Translations under genes and position numbers: made by a program
Part shown: piece by piece, positions 6,983-7,624 of the stretch
Layout: each line of letters begins with the position of its first letter
Numbering within the stretch: the first letter of the stretch is position 1
From: Opitutaceae bacterium UBA4094
Lineage (GTDB): Bacteria > Verrucomicrobiota > Verrucomicrobiia > Opitutales > Opitutaceae
Direction: 5' to 3'
Length of the DNA stretch: 7,624 nt
Assembly: GCA_002382525.1 (NCBI GenBank)
Contig: DFYA01000200.1
Location: 1,820-9,443, forward strand
Notes under the pieces: model-generated
The model's input: the letters and a program-made list of their open reading frames with translations, nothing else
Database searches by the model: none
What the model was told of the DNA's origin: nothing

Positions 6983-7624
6983 TCAGGCGGCCCGTTGGCG
7001 GAATTGTTTGGGCGTGAGGTTCGTCGCGGCTTTGAACGCATGGCAAAAGTGCGCGGCGTCCACGTAGCCGCAGGCGGCGGCGATTTCTTTTACCGTCAGC
7101 GCGTTTTCGTCGAGGAGCGTCTTCGCGCGTGCGAGGCGCGCGTTTTGAAGATAACGCCGCGGGGTGGCGCCGTGGTGCTTGCGAAAGAGGAGCGCGAAGT
7201 GCGAGGCGCTGAGCGAGTGGTAATGCGCGAGGTCGCGGATGCGCATCGGCTGGGAGAGGTTGCCGGTAAGCGTGAGCGCGGCGGAACGCACGAGTTGCGG
7301 GGCGGGTCCCGATGGAGCAGGGACGCGAGTATCGACACCCGCGTCCGCGCCGCAGTCAGCGCCATCGTCGGTGGAGGCGAGGCGGCAGAGGAGAATGAGG
7401 ATCTCGCGCAGCATCAGCTCGGCGCGCTCGGCGTGCCCGAGGTCATCGCCTTGGTGCTCGGCGCAGGTCGTCTCGAAGAGGCGGCGCAGCTCCTCGGTCA
7501 GAAGGTCCGCAGCGAGCGGAGTGCACAACGCGGCGGGGACTGAGGTGGGCGCCGCCGCGGCGGGGTCGTTGTCGAAATCGAAACCGATCCAGCCGATGCG
7601 GGCGCGGGAACGCGCGGCGGTTTT
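6983..7624 (-). CDS. AraC-family transcriptional regulator, 5' end outside window
   Basis: The frame is open from the right edge to the stop, giving 213 visible residues; the true start lies outside the window. A TTG at 7528 could be mistaken for a start, but the in-frame sequence before it ('RARIGWIGFDFDND') reads as part of a sensor domain, so the gene surely begins further up. The C-terminal 100 residues form the paired helix-turn-helix domain of the family. The first unit is around 'IRDLAHYHSLSASHFALLF' and the second around 'VKEIAAACGYVDAAHFCHAF', ending in the typical 'TPKQFRQ'. The N-terminal part would be the ligand-binding domain, but too little is visible to name the ligand. An Asp/Gly/Ala-rich linker (about 84-102 of the visible part) joins the two. 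Such regulators usually control a nearby sugar or stress operon; here no metabolic neighbour is visible downstream. Confidence 0.92.
   Translation of the reverse strand, partial: KTAARSRARIGWIGFDFDNDPAAAAPTSVPAALCTPLAADLLTEELRRLFETTCAEHQGDDLGHAERAELMLREILILLCRLASTDDGADCGADAGVDTRVPAPSGPAPQLVRSAALTLTGNLSQPMRIRDLAHYHSLSASHFALLFRKHHGATPRRYLQNARLARAKTLLDENALTVKEIAAACGYVDAAHFCHAFKAATNLTPKQFRQRAA

Noticed and set aside
6066..7046. Minus-strand frame of 326 codons overlapping the methyltransferase and the AraC-type gene
   Set aside because: It is out of frame with both genes, Arg/Pro/His-rich and without motifs, while both genes beneath it carry clear family signatures.
7526..7528. TTG as the start of the AraC-type gene
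   Set aside because: The frame stays open upstream to the window edge and encodes plausible sensor-domain sequence, so the gene is truncated by the window rather than starting here.

Overview
The window carries three genes, all on the minus strand, in very GC-rich DNA. The + strand is full of long but meaningless frames created by the GC-rich third codon positions of these genes. The style of the large protein points to a Verrucomicrobia-type bacterium, possibly Opitutaceae. Clues are stacked Ig-like and LamG domains after a haem domain, an Asp-rich 'TDDADN' tail at the edge, and starts without a Shine-Dalgarno site. This is inference, since no rRNA or marker gene is present.

Layout, in the direction of transcription (right to left). 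At 7624-6983 is the 3' part of an AraC-family regulator whose start lies outside the window. After a 75-base gap comes a complete TrmH/SpoU-family RNA 2'-O-ribose methyltransferase (6907-6134). A 377-base gap (6133-5757) has no convincing gene but holds a cluster of small dyad symmetries. From 5756 to the left edge runs one uninterrupted reading frame of 1918 visible codons that does not end inside the window.

The giant protein is the main item. It begins with a signal peptide, followed by a propeller-like region, an SbsA-type Ig-like domain, a PKD-like domain and a YVTN/SPDG beta-propeller. A di-haem cytochrome-c-peroxidase/MauG-like domain follows, with two CXXCH sites. Then come a bacterial Ig-like domain, a putative-Ig (He_PIG-like) domain, a LamG/concanavalin-like domain and the start of a Asp-rich C-terminal tail. 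A CBM6/CBM35-like beta-sandwich appears to be inserted inside the haem domain, just before its last helix. The protein looks like an exported or surface-attached redox protein with several binding modules; its substrate is unknown.

The three genes show no obvious shared pathway. The regulator and methyltransferase may be unrelated neighbours, and the long gap before the giant gene suggests it has its own promoter.
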